DNA of 64,000 nucleotides, taken from Dillenia suffruticosa. Its lineage: Eukaryota > Streptophyta > Magnoliopsida > Dilleniales > Dilleniaceae. This document shows, one piece after another, positions 62,034 through 64,000 of the stretch; the stretch's first letter is position 1; each line of letters starts with the position of its first letter. A model generated the notes under the pieces. The model had not been told where the DNA came from. It made no database searches and saw nothing but the letters and a program-made list of their open reading frames with translations. The position numbers were made by a program, and so were the translations under genes. The stretch spans positions 25,473,947 to 25,537,946 of the forward strand of contig JAVTVX010000015.1 of the NCBI GenBank assembly GCA_033439265.1. The letters run 5' to 3'.

Positions 62034-63069
62034 AATTCCAATAGACAACTAGAGAATCCAAGAGGGGATAAATGCGAATAGTGATAAAGAATGCGAAGAA
62101 CAAAGACTCAAATTGCGAATTGAGGCAGAGAACTTGAAGCACAACTAGAGTCAATAGGGAAACAAAAACCTAAAATTTCAACAGTCAAAAGAAAGGAATA
62201 GAAAAATCAAAAACCTATGGTCTTCTGCACAACTTCGTTCTTTTTCTTATTGTCGATATCACTCTTATACTCTCTCTCTCTGTGTCTATTTGTCTATCTC
62301 TCTCTCATTCTATTTATATATGAAAAGAGAACATGGTGTCAAATCTTAGGACCAAATTGTTGATGCAGTAAAAAATTGACCAAGAACCTAACGTGATATT
62401 ACTATGTCAGCATTTTATTGATGTGGCTTCAGTGATGTGTGAATATACCAACATATCACCTACCAAGTCAGCATAGTAGTCCACCAATCATGCCAATTTA
62501 GAATGCAATAATCTAGCTTACATGCCATATCATGCTAGCTTAATATTTAATGGCCAAGCTAGTATCATTACTGACAAAAAAACTTAATTCTTATACTTTT
62601 GGAAGTTTGAGAACTCAATTATTGTATTCTAAAATCTAGGAACTAAATTGTGAATTCAATGTAAAGTTCAGGGACTGTATGTATATTAACTCTTAAGTCG
62701 AATATGCCACATTGATGACAAAGACTTTTGATGCCTAAACATAGTTAAACCATTCGATGTAGTTGGTATTACAATTTGTCAAAGCCTTTTGACTTGGCAA
62801 ATATATTTTGAAGAGTAAATGGTTTTGATAATTAGTAACAATGTCAGCTATTGGTTTGAAACAAAAATTCACACCTCAATTTTAGCCATCTGTGAGAACT
62901 ACTAATCAAAATTCAACATAAGTTTTGACCATAGTTTGTATAAGATGATCTCCTAAAGCATCATATCAACCAATTTTTTTACTCTTTAGATAAAACTATT
63001 TCTTAAATTTTTGGATAACAATTGCTTGAAACAATGAACAAACTTGACAAATAAAATAGTTTCTATCAT
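62034..63069. other. Spacer between Tat2 and Tat3
   Basis: AT-rich intergenic DNA with a CT-rich microsatellite-like tract near 62270-62310 (ctctctctctctgtgtc). No gene or repeat end is recognised. Confidence 0.4.
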
Positions 63070-64000
63070 TGATATCTGATGAAACATGACCCAAAGGCCC
63101 ATTATCATAAGACTTGAGACCCTTTGAATTCATAACCCAATGGACATAATGTACTAAAACGTGTCATCAATATGAGATTTATTTTCTAGACAGGTAGGCA
63201 CCACGCACCTTCTTGGTACATTCCGACTAGACTCTTCTCGATAGTTGTCTGATCAGTTGTGCTTGTGCCATCATTTGGTTGAAGACAATATTCATTTTTC
63301 CTTAAATCGCAAAGATAACCTCCTATAATCGGGAAGGAAACCTTCGACTACTGTTAATAAGGAAAAGAATCTTTGGTGATTTGAATTTCCTTGAACAATA
63401 GTATTTTAAATCTTTGAAAATACTTTACTATGATTTTTGCAATCTCATGATACTTCCATAAGAAAATTAGGGTTTTAACATCCCGAATACATACGAGACT
63501 CACATACGGAAACTATATATATACGATTAAGCCAATCGGCCAAGTATACTCTCGAAACTAACACGTAGCACACAAAGCCAGAACAAATCTATATTTCAAT
63601 CTATTTTTATTGTAGAAAACCATTTTTTGACTTGAGCGTCGGAATCTCCCCTGTTGGAGTTCCCTCCGATGGTCTTTTGCAGGTCTATTTTATCAAGATC
63701 TCCCAACAACTAAGCATCCTATTCAAGTCAGCAGAGCCATCATCAATAGAGCTAAAACCACCTCTAACAAATTGATGCCGTTTGTGATAATAGACTAAAA
63801 AGAAGCTTGTTTTGTGCTCTATCCCTCAAAGATCATGCCTCTTAAGAAAAGGACAAGAATCACATCCAAAGCCGCAACTATGATTAGAGGACCCGTGGCT
63901 ACCCCAATGGACACTATCCAACCTATAGCGTCGACCAATCCTACTCAGATTCCTACCGTAATCAACCAGCCTGAAACCCAACCGCCAGTCATGCAATGGA
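63070..64000 (+). mobile_element. Tat3: start of a third Tat-type Gypsy element, cut by the window edge
   Basis: A 700-bp LTR (63070-63769) ends CCTCTAACA. A Tat-type primer site (ATTGATGCCGTTTGTGATAA, 63771-63790) follows, then a gag-like start at 63835 (MPLKKRTRITSKAATMIRGP, continuing Pro/Gln/Thr-rich to the edge). LTR length, TGATAT start, promoter-like tatatatata (63510) and 3' end match Tat2, although the LTR sequences are well diverged. The left border rests on length and the TGATAT start; a start at 63077 is possible. The 3' half lies outside the window, so its state cannot be judged. Confidence 0.82.

Overview
The window is nuclear DNA of a flowering plant, probably a eudicot or another woody angiosperm. 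It is AT-rich and holds one host gene that can be supported exon by exon: a 12-exon cytosolic glutamine synthetase (GS1) at 27905-30974 on the + strand. Its protein is 356 residues, and the ligand residues fall at the same numbers as in crystallised plant GS1. Almost everything else is transposable-element DNA in nested layers, plus one stray piece of 25S rDNA.

Layout. 519-1542: decayed fragment of 25S rRNA, minus strand. 2640-20800: two CACTA (En/Spm) DNA transposons. An outer, decayed one on the minus strand has its second gene at about 2640-3430 and 6204-6400, split by a 2.76-kb solo LTR, and its TNP2 transposase at about 6600-9260. Its subterminal repeats are split by an inner CACTA element on the + strand (11105-19680) with both terminal inverted repeats, a 3-bp target duplication, a shortened TNP2 gene, a second gene and about 2 kb of unexplained DNA inside an intron. 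22200-25753: two head-to-tail Helitron-like units filled with T-rich sequence. 25754-27780: GS1 upstream DNA. 27905-30974: GS1. 31.9-32.47 kb: a GGCC/CCGG-rich repeat.

From 32.7 kb to the right edge the window is LTR-retrotransposon fossils. Tat1 (32736-39470, minus) is a Ty3/Gypsy Tat-lineage element with both LTRs. 39840-42900 is a remnant of another Gypsy element. Tat2 (43091-62028, plus) is a close relative of Tat1. It is split by a Ty1/Copia element (48215-60397), which is itself split by two solo LTRs of one family (53083-55908 and 57011-59185). A third Tat element starts at 63070 and leaves the window. Each complete insertion is bounded by a readable 5-bp target duplication, some with one mismatch, so the order of events can be read directly.

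The most interesting observations are these. (1) Tat1 and Tat2 share the same gag-less layout and almost the same un-nested length (about 6.74 and 6.75 kb), which suggests a family moved in trans. (2) Both carry unrelated tandem repeats at the same place downstream of integrase, and the Tat2 unit resembles part of the Tat3 LTR. (3) The GS1 gene has a 142-bp tandem duplication filling most of intron 1 and a 27-bp perfect repeat across its 3' end. (4) The inner CACTA carries a non-transposon insert that may be captured host DNA. All alignments were done by eye; identities are rough.
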